The notes below the pieces were generated by a model. It did not search any database and had not been told where the DNA came from. It saw only the letters and a list, made by a program, of their open reading frames with translations. A stretch of DNA of 64,000 nucleotides from Achatina immaculata. Taxonomy: Eukaryota > Mollusca > Gastropoda > Stylommatophora > Achatinidae. Location of the stretch: positions 25,022,133 to 25,086,132 of the forward strand of contig CM019718.1 of the NCBI GenBank assembly GCA_009760885.1, in the 5' to 3' direction. Made by a program: the position numbers and the translations under genes. Shown here one piece after another: positions 10,376 through 21,560 of this stretch. Positions within the stretch are counted from its first letter, which is position 1, and each line of letters starts with the position of its first letter.

Positions 10376-10673
10376 CATAGGTTCTTGTGATTATTCGTGA
10401 ACACATTATTTCTAGCATCATTAGCCTTCTTTAATCGTATCAGTTCAGGCCAATATATAGCCCTCTAGGTCTGTCGGTATTGGATCACTAACTACTGTCT
10501 AGTTAACCATTGTCAAAGTTTTATATTTTTCTTCATTTATAGCTTCCTTATTTTTCTTCATAGCATTTTTTCTGGTGCTAACCGTAGCCAAGATAGCACT
10601 CCATGACGTCTGTCTGATTTTATGAATGACTTAATTTATTCTCATTTCTGTGACATATTCTCTAAAATATGGC
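10376..10673. other. Intergenic stretch
   Basis: T-rich, with no recognised feature. Confidence 0.4.
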
Positions 10674-11444
10674 ATTAACACCATAAAGCAAAATATGACA
10701 CTAACACTATAAAGGAAAATATGGCACTAACACCATAAAGAAAATATGGCACTAACACCATAAAGAAAATATGGCACTAACACCATAAAGAAAATATGGC
10801 ACTAACACCATAAAGAAAATATGGCACTAACACCATAAAGAAAATATGGCACTAACACCATAAAGAAAATATGACACTAACACCATAAAGAAAATATGGC
10901 ACTAACACCATAAAGAAAATATGGCACTAACACCATAAAGAAAATATGGCACTAACACCATAAAGAAAATATGGCACTAACACCATAAATGAAAATGTGA
11001 CACAAACACCATAAATGAAAATGTGACACTAACACCATAAAGAAAATATGGCGGCACTAACACCATAAAGGAAAATATGGCATTAACACCATAAAGAAAA
11101 TATGGCATTAACACCATAAAGAAAATATGGCACTAACACCATAAAGGAAAATATGGCACTAACACCATAAAGAAAATATGGCACTAACACCATAAAGAAA
11201 ATATGGCACTAACACCATAAAGAAAATATGGCACTAACACCATAAAGGAAAATATGGCACTAACACTATAAAGGAAAATATGGCACTAACACCATAAAGA
11301 AAATATGGCACTAACACCATAAAGAAAGTATGGCACTAACACCATAAAGAAAATATGGCACTAACACCATAAAGAAAATATGGCACTAACACCATAAAAA
11401 AAATGGCACTAACACCATAAAGGAAAATATGGCACTAACACCAT
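10674..11444. repeat. Minisatellite, 25-bp unit, ~30 copies
   Basis: The unit is AATATGGCACTAACACCATA plus AAGAA. Most copies are identical, with scattered variants (GGCATT, GTGACA, AAGGAAA). The high uniformity suggests recent expansion or homogenisation. Confidence 0.95.
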
Positions 11445-11465
11445 ATCCACTGCGTTCCTGTATGA

Positions 11466-11579
11466 CAGTGGTTCCCACACTGGGGCTTACGTGGGAGTGT
11501 ATGCGAGGAAAGGGGGGAGGTCAGAATATTTTACGCGTTGAGGTGGGGGTATGATCCAAAAGAAGGTTGGGAAACACTG
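11466..11579. mobile_element. hAT-like MITE, 114 bp
   Basis: It starts CAGTGGTTCCCA and ends TTGGGAAACACTG, the usual hAT-type inverted ends. The flanking 8-mers CTGTATGA and CTATACGG agree at 5 of 8 positions, compatible with a decayed 8-bp TSD. No coding sequence. Confidence 0.65.
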
Positions 11580-11589
11580 CTATACGGGA

Positions 11590-12671
11590 CAACAGAGGAA
11601 ATTTTACCTTTATCTTTTACAGTTGAAACAGATGTGTAATGAAACAATAATATATAATTATGCATCAGCGGGAGTAGGCCAATTAACATTGTCCATAAAT
11701 GACCAGTCAGCTAGGATACAACAGTCAGGGAAACAAGATAGAACCAGTCGTCTTAGACTAATTACTCTGAAGGCTGATACTGAATATCCCCTCAATATTG
11801 CTTAGGGGGTGGGGTATGCAGTGGGAGAGGGTAGTCTAGCTAGTGACTGGAACTGATTGTGAAAGATCAAAATCTTTGAATGGAAAATTTTGTGCTTGTG
11901 AATGCCAGGTCTGCAAGCGTCTCAGGGTTTGTAAGGGCAGTAACTGTGACTAATCAGAGTTAGTCATCTTGTTATTTGGGTTTATATTTAGCCTTCGTGC
12001 AAGCAGTTTTTGTTGTTGTTGTTGTTGCTTTTACTGCTACGTGGCCGGACATTATCTTGTAGGAGCGAGGAACATTATCCGCGTCGAAGAAGTACAAGCT
12101 CTTATTTTCTGTATATAATTTTCAGGAAAGAAATTATATACGTTTAGTTGTAATTTTCTATACACATGCATGCGGGGTACCTGCAGGAAAAGAAATGAAA
12201 GTAACTTTTTGGGTTAAAATATGTTTTAAAGCATGTACCTAAAAAAGAAAAAAAAACAACTGCATTACTTCTCTTTTGTTTTAGAAATACACAATAATTG
12301 TGAACGATAAATAGAAAACATGAAAAGCATACAGTATTTTTTTTTATATCTGGGAAGTAGAAGGTAACACATGAAGGCTTTCTTAATTAAAGCCCTAAAA
12401 GAAATGGAAAACATTTGGGCATAAGCATATGAATTCAGGAATTAATTTGGTCAGTTAAGGCACTTGATAGTTCTCATAGATACGCGTCCAGACATCTGCA
12501 ACAAAAGGGCACATGATAATTCCCATGCCTTTAGCAACATCGTGTTATCAGTCCTAGAGGTGGATTTAGCAAGAAACATCAGCCAAAACAAAGACAAGCG
12601 AGAGAAATGGCTCGGGGCTTTGGGGGGCAGGGGGCGGGGGACAGAAACCAAGGTTCTGTGAAACAGAATAA
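11590..12671. other. Intergenic stretch
   Basis: No gene family is recognised. A TTG microsatellite lies at about 12009-12026. The short open frames match nothing I know. Confidence 0.4.
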
Positions 12672-13420
12672 GAAACATACTTATCTGAAACTTACTTGGT
12701 GCAACGAGAGATATGAAACTTACTTGAGCAGCGAAAGAAATGAAACCTACTTAGTGCAGCGAAAGATATGAAACTTACTTGGTGCAGTGAGAGATATATA
12801 ACTTACTTGGTGCAGCGAAAGAAATGAAACCTACTTAGTGCAGCGAGAGATATGAAATTTACTTGGTATAGGGATAGATATGAAACATACTTGGTCCATC
12901 AAGAGATTTGAAACACTCTTTGTGGATCAAGCTGTTTGAAACATACTTGGTGCATCGGGAGATTTGAAACATATTTGGTGCATCAAGAGATTTGAAACAC
13001 TCTTTGTGGATAAAGAGATTTGAAGCATATTTGATGCATCAAGAAATTTGAAAAATACTTGGTGCAGCAAAATATTTTAAACACACTTCGTGCAGCAAAC
13101 GATATAAAACATATTTCGCACAGAAACAGACTTGAAATATATTTGGTGCACAAAGTAAGCTTCCATATTTCTTCTTGCACTAAGTAAACTTCCACATTTA
13201 TTCTTGCACAAAGTAAATTTCCGTATTTCTTCTTGCATCAAGTAAACTTTCATATTTCTTCTTTCACCAAGTAAACTTTCACGTTTCTTCTTTCACCAAG
13301 TAAACTTTCATGTCTCTTCTTGCACGAAGTAAATTTCCATGTTTCTTCTTTCACCAAGTAAACTTCCATGTCTCTTCTTGCACCACGTAAACTTCCATGT
13401 CTCTTCTTGCACCAAGTTTA
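12672..13420. repeat. Minisatellite (~29 bp) that switches polarity
   Basis: From 12672 to about 13150 the units read GAAACTTACTTGGTGCAGCG plus AAAGATAT. From about 13155 to 13420 they read AAGTAAACTTTCATGTTTCT plus TCTTGCACC, which is the reverse complement of the first type. The array therefore turns around once, near 13150. Units diverge most around the turn. Confidence 0.85.
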
Positions 13421-13439
13421 AAAAAAATATGAAGGTGCT

Positions 13440-13735
13440 GAGACAAGGGTTAAAAGGTTAGCTCCTCGTATCCATGCCAACAAGGCATATCCAGGATACA
13501 GTGTTAGCTCCGTATTTCCAAGCTCTTCGGCACATGAAAGTCTGATGTGGTCAGTATCACGTACCTTCCCAGATTTCTCTGGTACCCATATTTAGAAGCT
13601 GGGTGGACCCCGGGGCCTTGTTGTTGCCCACCAGAAAAAAAACCCACTACTAGGACTTGAACCCGGTACCACAAGTTTAGTAAATCGAGCGCCTACCCAC
13701 CCAGCTAACCAGGCATCTGCGACAAGAGAACAGCC
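13440..13735 (-). mobile_element. tRNA-derived SINE, second family
   Basis: The minus strand from about 13725 has a tRNA-like start: an A box (TGGTTAGCTGGG) followed, after GGTAGGCGCTCGA, by a B box (GGTTCAAGTCC, at about plus 13654-13664), which is near-perfect for pol III. Downstream runs a ~200-bp non-tRNA body including TCTGGTACCCATAT. No clear TSD was found, so the limits are approximate. It is unrelated to the SINE at 1285. Confidence 0.7.
13654..13715 (-). promoter_or_regulatory. Pol III A and B boxes of the second SINE
   Basis: GGTTCAAGTCC matches the B-box consensus and TGGTTAGCTGGG the A box, about 40 bp apart. Confidence 0.65.
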
Positions 13736-14104
13736 AAAATCTGAGTTACTCCCCTTACACTCAGCTGCTTTCTGTTAGTCATCAAATGTTGCAGGCGTGC
13801 TCTAAAGATAGGGCAAATGGGCGCACAAGCTTAGCCTATCTCATCAACAGGGACCCTCGTTATATCGATCACTCGCTGCTTACGACGCGAAAACGAGCTT
13901 GATCCCTGCCTCTCTATTGTGGTTAGCCAGAGGCGAATTTCTGTGCTGAAGCAATGATTTCAGCAGTGTTTCTATTCTGAACAGCTTCATATATTGATGT
14001 TTAGAAGGGCAGGCCGGATCTTCTCAACCTATGAAACTACCTCACGAAGCGTGGGTTTCCAGCTGGTGGGTCAGATATGTCATAATTAAGGAAGATGCTT
14101 TGAA
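13736..14104. other. Intergenic stretch
   Basis: No feature is recognised. Confidence 0.4.
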
Positions 14105-14545
14105 AAAACGATAAAAAAGGACGGTTGTACAAGTAAAAATCATCATCATCATCAGCATCATCATCATCATCATCCCATGTTTCTTCACAGATCTCGTTCT
14201 TTGATATTTTCCACCAGTTCAGTTGGTGATTATTTTCTTTTCAATCATGCCATTGCGTTAAATTTTCCATGATTTTTTTTTTCTCTTTGCTTCCACTGCA
14301 TCTCTTTCCGTTAATCTTTCCTGTTGTTATGAGTTTACAAGCCCTCCTCTTCTTCTCATTATTTGTCCAATGAATGATGATTGTTGTTCTCGTATGGATT
14401 TAATTAGGTTCCTTTCTACATTTGCTTTTGTTGGATATTCCCATCTGCCCATGGTTAAGAACACATCTCTGTGCTTCTGCTGATCTTTCTATCGATCTCT
14501 TGATTGTCCATGACTCACTGCTAAATGTTGCTTTAGCTATCTATC
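14105..14545 (-). mobile_element. LINE 3' fragment, related to family 2, GAT tail
   Basis: The minus strand can be followed in broken frames: a SSESWTIKRS-like segment, a segment resembling MRRGGL-N, TTGKINGKR, NLTQWHD and a final RDLW-like segment, then a GAT-repeat tail (plus 14140-14175, ATCATC units). Many frameshifts and stops; an old copy. Confidence 0.7.
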
Positions 14546-14983
14546 TTTTTATTTATTCAATAAGCTAAATTTTGTACTAAATAAAAACAAAATTTAGACC
14601 TAAAAAAAATTGCTTTGAACTGTTATAATAAACGCAGTTTTAAAAAAGGAAACAGAACTCGAAAGGAAGCCATAAATTTTGCTTTTTCATCTGTATCTTG
14701 TAATGTATTTTGTAGAAACGATGGAATGAAATATAAGTAGCGAATACTTCAAAATTCGCAGTGACTGTCTTCAAGCACTTCAAGCACAGCGTAAGTATTA
14801 TTGTTATTATTATTCTTGTTATTGATTCATTAAGTAATACATACGTACGTGGGATTGATTTTTCACATTAATGACCTCCTTGGTCTTACATAAATATTTG
14901 TGCATGAAATGTAATTCAGCGCGCCTAGTCTTGCAGACAGATGCTCCAATTTTTTCAGAAGCATGAACAACAAGTAGCTCACA

Positions 14984-15014
<31 letters not shown>

Positions 15015-15225
15015 CCACCCACCCTATACATACACGCATGGGCTGATCGAAGAGCTCTGAAGTTAAGATTTGAACCCATTCACCTTTTTTTTTATCCACA
15101 CTTGCGTTTGCTTATTCACGTCACAAAGTCTCCAAGAAAATCTTGACTGGAACCCCCCCACACACACACAAGGAAATAGTCGTGACATTCAGTAATGTAA
15201 CGGTTCTTCGCACTTTTTTTTTTTT
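14546..15225. other. Intergenic stretch with microsatellites
   Basis: An (ACGC)n/(AC)n run lies at about 14982-15014 and a T run at about 15215-15228. No gene is recognised. Confidence 0.5.
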
Positions 15226-15229
15226 TTTA

Positions 15230-15421
15230 GGCCATGGATCAGTTTCCGGCTCGAGAACCGCTGTCTACCTCTCATCAAAAATAAACCAAGAAATAAAACT
15301 TATATGATGCTAAGATTTTTGTTTTAATCGAGTCAGTTTGTTTGCTGTTTTGGACCCCCACAAATCTTTTCGTGGACCCACAGGGCGTTCATGGACCCCA
15401 GGTTAAGAGGCACTGCATTAG
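15230..15421 (-). mobile_element. hAT-like MITE remnant
   Basis: The right end on the minus strand reads CAGTGCCTCTTAACCTGGGG followed by TCCATGAACGCCC, typical of non-autonomous hAT ends. The left end is not clear. No transposase. Confidence 0.5.
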
Positions 15422-15904
15422 TGCTAACCGTTGTCTTGGACTTTGGGTGTTTCTTTTGGACAATGAAAGAAAAACATTGTCGACGGTCAAATGACAAGAA
15501 GCCGTTTACTGAGTCAGTTCTGTGTTAGCCATGTCTTGTTTGATGCACTTAAAGCAGGCTGATAGCGTAAGCAGTAGAACTGGTAGTGGTCTGCATCGTG
15601 GTATGTTAAATAAGGAGAACTTGAGATGAAATATTCTGCCTTAAATAATGGCCCAGGTTTCAGATTTTGAGAGACACACCTTCTAAGACAGCTGCTGGTT
15701 TGTGGCTGATTTGTTAGTATGTTGTGCTCTACTGGCTAAGCAACTGGTTGGTTTACTTGAGCCCCCCTCCCCCTCCCGTTTCGGATTACTGTCTTAATAT
15801 GTCTAAAGTGTTTTGTCTGGAGTCTCACCAGGTTGATCATGCATGCTGGACGCGCGAGGTGACATGTCAACCAACACAGGACGGGCATAATCAGACGCGG
15901 GACT
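15422..15904. other. Intergenic stretch
   Basis: No feature is recognised. Confidence 0.4.
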
Positions 15905-15906
15905 CT

Positions 15907-16495
15907 TAACTCACCCTCACGAGGCGGTTGTGCTTAACTCATGTCTGTTCCCAGCCTCACAAGGCTGTTGTGTTTAACTCATGTCTGTTCCCAGCATCAC
16001 AAGGCTGTTGTGTTTAACTCATGTCTGTTCCCAGCATCACAAGGCTGTTGTGTTTAACTCATGTCTGTTCCCAGCATCACAAGGCTGTTGTGTTTAACTC
16101 ATGTCTGTTCCCAGCCTCACAAGGCTGTTGTGCTTAACTCATGTCTGTTCCCAGCCTCACCATGCTGTTGTGCTTAACTCATGTCTGTTCCCAGCCTCAC
16201 AAGGCTGTTGTGCTTAACTCATGTCTGTTCCCAGCCTCGCTAGGCTGTTGTGTTTAACTCATGTCTGTTCCCAGCCTCACAAGGCTGTTGTGCTTAACTC
16301 ATGTCTGTTCCCAGCCTCACCATGCTGTTGTGCTTAACTCATGTCTGTTCCCAACCTCACCATGCTGTTGTGCTTAACTCATGTCTGTTCCCAGCCTCAC
16401 CATGCTGTTGTGCTTAACTCATGTCTGTTCCCAACCTCACAAGGCTGTTGTGCTTAACTCATGTCTGTTCACAGCCTCACAAGGCTGTTGTGCCA
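15907..16495. repeat. Minisatellite, 40-bp unit, ~14.5 copies
   Basis: The unit is CCTCACAAGGCTGTTGTGCT plus TAACTCATGTCTGTTCCCAG. The AGCCTCACAAGGCT part of each unit is a small hairpin. Variants (CATCAC, CCATGC, TGTTTA) occur in blocks, which points to multi-unit duplications. Confidence 0.95.
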
Positions 16496-17167
16496 GCCTA
16501 ACAGTAGGTCGTGACCGGCTCTGACTCTCATTGCTAGCTTTCAAACTTTATCTTTGTTGAATAAATTGAACGAAACAGACAGAACTAAATAAAGAACAAT
16601 TGTTTACAAGCATGCCCCCCACATCCAACCACATGATTTGTCATGTAACACACTCTTCACAATGAAAAAATAACATTTTTAAAAAAGGAAGGAGGGGAGT
16701 GACTGCCACACAGCTGATCTAAGCACCTGGTAAAGTAAGGTTATCTCATCTGGCGATATGAATTTCGAGGAACAGCACAAGAATGTGACGTCAGAATTCC
16801 AAGAAAATAAACAGCGATAAACAGGAAACAGCGAGCACAGGGGAGCTAATATCTGAGCGTGATATGACAGACAGGGAAACCAAATACAGAAAATCATATC
16901 TAGAAACTCGCTCATGGAGTTATTTTACAGCCGGAAGAGTTGAGATTTGAACTGTTAGCTGTAGTGTTTCTCAGTCATTTTACATTGAAGGAACCACTGA
17001 AATAATGTTTCAGTTTTATGGAACTCCTGTAAACAAATTACTTTATGGTGGCTATAAGGTCCTTCCTTGATTGAGAAAAACTTTACCATAAAAAAAAAAC
17101 TATGCTAGATAGGAATATGAGTTCTGTGGCATTACATGTGCCGATACTTAAATACATGTAGCGCTGG

Positions 17168-17171
<4 letters not shown>
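16496..17171. other. Intergenic stretch
   Basis: No gene is recognised. Bases ~16965-17060 have a vague hAT-like look (GTGTTTCTCAGTCA and GGAACCACTG), which I do not count as an element. Confidence 0.4.
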
Positions 17172-17207
<36 letters not shown>

Positions 17208-17285
17208 TCTCTGAACCTTAAGTGCCCAGGGCACATGGGGCTTCCGCAAGGGTTTTCCACAAATGCCTGTCCTTCGCCTTAGAGG
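17172..17285 (-). mobile_element. LINE 3' end, family 4, with GA tail
   Basis: The minus strand matches the last ~70 bp of the LINE at 59387-59800 (AAGGACAGGCATTTGTGGAA through GGGCACTTAAGGTTC) and ends in a GA tail, seen as TC repeats at plus 17172-17212. It faces the copy at 18535-18830 in opposite orientation. Confidence 0.8.
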
Positions 17286-17377
17286 GAGAAAGCCCAGTGT
17301 GTTCATTGATATCACGAAGCAAACTAACCATTTGGGACGGATGGTCCAACACGCTGGTCATCACTTTCAACCGAGAT

Positions 17378-18190
17378 TACCCCTCTTGAGGCCGACATTA
17401 CCCCTCTTGAGGACGACATTACCTGAGGCCGACATTACCCCTCTTGAGGCCGACATTACCCCTCTTGAGACCGACGATATTACCTCTCTTGAGACCGATA
17501 TTACCCCTCTTGAGACCGACGACATTACCCTTCTTGAGGCCGATATTACTTCTCTTGAGACCGACGATATTACCCCTCTTGAGGGCGATATTACCTCTCT
17601 TGAGAACGATATTACCCCTCTTGAGATCGACGACATTACCCCTCTTGAGACCGATATTACCTCTCTTGAGGGCGATATTACCTCTCTTGAGAACGATATT
17701 ACCCCTCTTGAGATCGACGACATTACCCCTCTTGAGACCGATATTACCCCTCTTGAGACCGATATTATCTCTCTTGAGACCGATATTACCCCTATTGAGG
17801 CCGACATTACCTCTCTTGAGACCGACGACATTACCCCTCTTGAGACCGATATTACCCCTCTTGAGACCGATATTACCCCTCTTGAGACCGATATTACCTC
17901 TCTTGAGACCGATATTACCTCTCTTGAGACCGATATTACCTCTCTTGAGACCGATATTACCCCTCTTGAGGCCGATATTACCTCTCTTGAGACCGATATT
18001 ACCTCTCTTGAGATCGATATTACCCCTCTTGAAACCGATATTACCTCTCTTGAGACCGACATTACCTTTCTTGAGACCGATATTACCCCTCTTGAGACCG
18101 ATATTACCTCTCTTGAGACCGACGACATTACCCCTCTTGAGACCGACGACATTACCCCTCTTGAGACCGACGACATTACCCCTCTTGACA
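17378..18190. repeat. Minisatellite, 21/24-bp units, ~37 copies
   Basis: The units are GACCGATATTACCCCTCTTG plus A (21 bp) and a 24-bp form with GACGAC in place of GAT. Because both lengths are multiples of three and lack stops, long frames stay open on both strands (for example 17263-18288, reading repeated ITPLETD). The 341-codon frame starts in antisense LINE sequence, so I do not call it a gene. Confidence 0.95.
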
Positions 18191-18534
18191 AAGCATTCAT
18201 TTCTCGAGTTCCTGGTACTGAAACTTTGAAGACAAGAATAACGGACGCTTTGCCGACGGTGACTAAAGAGATATTGAGGAACACGTGACACGAAATCAAA
18301 TATCACTTAGAAGCTCTCCTGGCAACAAATGGAGCACACGATTAAATGCAGGAATACTGCGAAAAGAAAACTTTTGAGTTTAGGCAAAATTAAAAAAACA
18401 AACAAACAAAAAATAAACAAACAAAAAACCACATGTCTGTACTTAGCGTAGTTGTTGCGTAATAAATGTGTGGGACTTGAGAAAGACTTGATGCCCACCT
18501 TGAGTTGTATCTACAGCTCCTGGTAAATGATCAG

Positions 18535-18830
18535 TATGATCAGCAATTATTAAGGAAAAACGCTGGCGATGGCTGGGATATGCGCTCCGAATGACTGACA
18601 GCTCATTACCAAAAAATAGCACTAAGATGTACACCACAGGGGAACAGAAGTAAGGGTAGACCAAAAGAGACACGGAGAAGAACAACAGAGAGGATGTTGA
18701 ACAATAGAGGGCTCACCTAAAAAAGGCATTTGTGGAAAACCCTTACGGAAGTCCCATGTGCCCTGGGCACTTAAGGTTCAGACAGACAGAGAGAGAGAGA
18801 GAGAGAGAGAGGAGGGAGGAGAGAGAGACG
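18535..18830 (+). mobile_element. LINE 3' end, family 4, with GA tail
   Basis: A diverged copy of the end at 59387-59800: a RWRWLGYALRMTD-like segment, a run reading SLTWTPQG in intact relatives, then GGGCACTTAAGGTTC and a GA-rich tail from about 18782. Stops and small deletions interrupt it. Confidence 0.8.
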
Positions 18831-18831
18831 A

Positions 18832-19139
18832 TCAGTAAGTTGTACATAAAGTTAGTAAGTTAGTTGTACATACCATCAGTAAGTTGTACATATCATCAGT
18901 AGGTTGTACATACCGTCAATAAGTTGTATATATCATCAGTAAGTTAGATGTACATGCCATCAGTAAGTCATACATACCGTCGGTAAGTTGTACATACCAT
19001 CAGTAAGTTGTACATACCATCAGTAAGTTGTATATATCATCAGTAAGCTACTTGTACATAACACCAATAAGTTGTAAATACCGTCAGTAAGTTGTACATT
19101 CCGTCTGTAAGTTGTAAATACCGTCAGTAAGTTGTACAT
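18832..19139. repeat. Minisatellite, ~20-bp unit, left part
   Basis: The unit is AGTAAGTTGTACATACCATC, variable. The same array resumes at 20476, so it was split by the insertion between. Confidence 0.9.
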
Positions 19140-20475
19140 CTTCTTCTTTTTCGTTCACTTCTACCATCAAGATCGCCCCGTGATCCTACTGAATTTACTC
19201 CTGTGGTTCTCGCGATAGTCTCATTTAGGATGGAGGCTTAGAGCATCGTGGGGTTTTGGTCTATATTCTCGGTGGGTCACAGAAGCGGCATTGCGTGACA
19301 CTGTGGTTTTCGTTGCACCAGTTTAGTCTAGAGTTGGACTTTCTCACCGGAAAACCTCGATGTGGTTTGGATGTGAATATATCCCCGCCGGGTGAGAGGT
19401 GGTTGCCCATCCAGTTCAGCGTTGAACTTTCGCACCAGAAAACCTCAACGTGATTTAGATATAATTTATCCCCGTCGGGTGAGAGATGGTTGCCTATCGA
19501 GACTGAACTGGTCCAGTGTCTCCGACTTCAACATTTTGTGGTTGTGGCCGCTACCCTTCCTGGTGGTGACCAAGACGGAGCTTTTGTCGAGGAGGACGAA
19601 TCTCACTCCTGGGTTAAGCCGGTTTATGCGTATTATCCCAGTATGGGTGTATATAGGACGTGACCGGGCTTTAGAGCGAAAGTACTGAGTTATGCGTAGC
19701 CTTCAAGTTTCACCCCTGGGTTAAGCCGGTTTAGGCATATTGCCCCAGTATGGGTGTATATAGGACGTGGCCGGCCTCTAGAGCAGAGGTTTTGTGGTAT
19801 GAGTAGCCCTCACCGTGATTCTACTTGCCATACTAATTAAAATTCTCTTAATCCTTTCCATCATTTTCCACAGTGGCGCTGCGCGGCAACCCTGATCGCA
19901 TTTTTCTTCATTGGCTGGGAAGGGTTTCACCCCACGCGCGGCAGTCGAAGAATCTCGCCAGCAAAGTCTTAGTTTAACCCCTGGGTTAAGCCGGTTTAAG
20001 TATTGCGCCAGTATGGGTGCATATAAGGCATGGCCCTCCTCAAGAGCAGAGGTGCCACGATATTAGCCCTGATCGCCAGACTACTGGCTACTTCACTTAA
20101 TCCTTTCCATCACTTTTTCCACGACGGCTCCGCGCGGCAACTCTAATTGCATTTTTATTCATTGGCGTGGAAGAGTTTCGCCCCACACACGGCAGCTGAA
20201 GAATCTTTCCACCAGCGAGCAGGAGCTTTCCTTCTCCTAGATGAGCTACCAACTAAAACTAACAAATCTCATCTACCCGAAAGCGTCTGGTTTTCAGGCG
20301 CCAGATATTCGCCTTTCGTCCTTTCTCCTATCAGTTTAAACAGTTCCGCCACGAGAAGGCCAGGAGCTGGACTTGGGCTGTCAGAGGCTATTCGAGACGC
20401 ACGCCTTGGAGACATTTAATTAGAGTTGAGAGCATATCCCTCACCCCGCCTCCGGACATTACAGTCCTTAGAACC
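19140..20475 (-). mobile_element. 1.34-kb non-autonomous retroposon, copy 1
   Basis: A 1336-bp block flanked by TAAGTTGTACAT on both sides (19128-19139 and 20476-20487), although that word also belongs to the surrounding array. A second full copy lies inverted at 33808-35166. The end at 19140 is the complement of a GAA-repeat tail (CTTCTTC), so the 3' end faces left. There are internal duplications: a ~95-bp unit around CTCACCGGAAAACCTC (19345, 19428) and a ~245-bp unit around CTGGGTTAAGCCGGTTTA (about 19610, 19710 and 19978). No protein family is recognised in its open frames (20147-20419 is 90 codons), so it looks non-autonomous. Confidence 0.8.
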
Positions 20476-20618
20476 TAAGTTGTACATAAAATCAGTAAGT
20501 CGTCCATACCGTCACTATGTTGTAAATATCGTCAGTAAGTTGTACATACCATCAGTAAGTTGTACATATCGTCAGTAAGTTGTATATACCATTAGTAATT
20601 TGTACATACCATTATCTG
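20476..20618. repeat. Minisatellite, ~20-bp unit, right part
   Basis: Continuation of the 18832-19139 array after the retroposon. Confidence 0.85.
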
Positions 20619-20751
20619 GTAATAACTGTTTATGCTCTTTTCATGGCAAAATAGTATTTTGTCGGTGGATCTTTTCATAAAGATGTTTTCCTTTTTTCAT
20701 TTATTTAAATTATAAACTATAGTCAACATACTAGAGATCGATTCAGAAACC

Positions 20752-21120
20752 TTAAGGTTTCTCGCAGTTGTAACGACTCTTCCAGAAATTTGTTAAGGTT
20801 TCTCGCAGTTGTAACAACTCTTCCAGAACTCTGTTAAAGTTTCTCGCAGTTGTAACAACTCTTCCAGAACTCTGTTAAAGTTTCTCGCAGTTGTAACGAC
20901 TCTTCCAGAACTCTGTTAAAGTTTCTCGCAGTTGTAACAACTCTTCCAGAACTCTGTTAAAGTTTCTCGCAGTTGTAACAACTCTTCCAGAACTCTGTTA
21001 AAGTTTCTCGCAGTTGTAACGACTCTTCCAGAACTCTGTTAAGGTTTCTCGCAGTTTTAACGACTCTTCCAGAACTCTGTCAAGGTTCCTCGCAGTTGTA
21101 ACGACTCTTCCAGAACTCTA
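20752..21120. repeat. Minisatellite, 41-bp unit, 9 copies
   Basis: The unit is AAGTTTCTCGCAGTTGTAAC plus AACTCTTCCAGAACTCTGTTA. Copies are highly alike, with a C/A alternation (CGACT or CAACT). Confidence 0.95.
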
Positions 21121-21301
21121 GGATGATTTATTAGTCTCATCCTTTCGAGTGCTCAGTTTCAGGAACTTGGCTGCTCAGTCTCAGCGTAGTGCGTTTTCTT
21201 GTGCCAAAAGTTTTTCAGATGCTGAAATGTCCCCAGACTAGGTCTACAATCCGCTCCATCAGAAAAGAAGATTGTCTTAGAAGACAGACTCTGTATTGAG
21301 T

Positions 21302-21560
21302 AGATAATTGTAAACTTAAATATTTTGGACACGTTAAACGTCATGATAATCTAGAGAAGACCGTCTTGGAAGGGTACATAATGGGAAAAAGAAGGAGAGG
21401 AAGACCAAGGCGAATATGGCTGCAAGACATCGTTGACGATCTGGAAATGGATGCAACAGCAGCAGGCCATCTTGCTCACAACCGAGAGGCCTACAGGAGT
21501 GCTGCTTGGGAGGCAAAGTTCCGCAAGGGACATGCAAATGAATGAATGAATGAATGAATT
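21302..21560 (+). mobile_element. LINE 3' end, RTE family 1
   Basis: Close to the end of the RTE at 24006-27363: KYFGHVKRHDNLEKT, then a RRRGRPRRIWLQ segment, then EAKFRKGHANE, followed by an AATG-repeat tail (21537-21558). This copy ends in ATGA units where others end in CTGA. Confidence 0.9.

Noticed and set aside
10674..11444. CRISPR-like array
   Set aside because: Head-to-tail 25-bp repeats with no unique spacers, in animal DNA. It is a minisatellite.
16965..17060. hAT MITE
   Set aside because: GTGTTTCTCA and GGAACCACTG are suggestive, but no matching inverted ends were found.
17263..18288. 341-codon open frame (and long antisense frames) as a gene
   Set aside because: It starts in antisense LINE sequence, and the rest is a 21/24-bp minisatellite that leaves several frames open on both strands.
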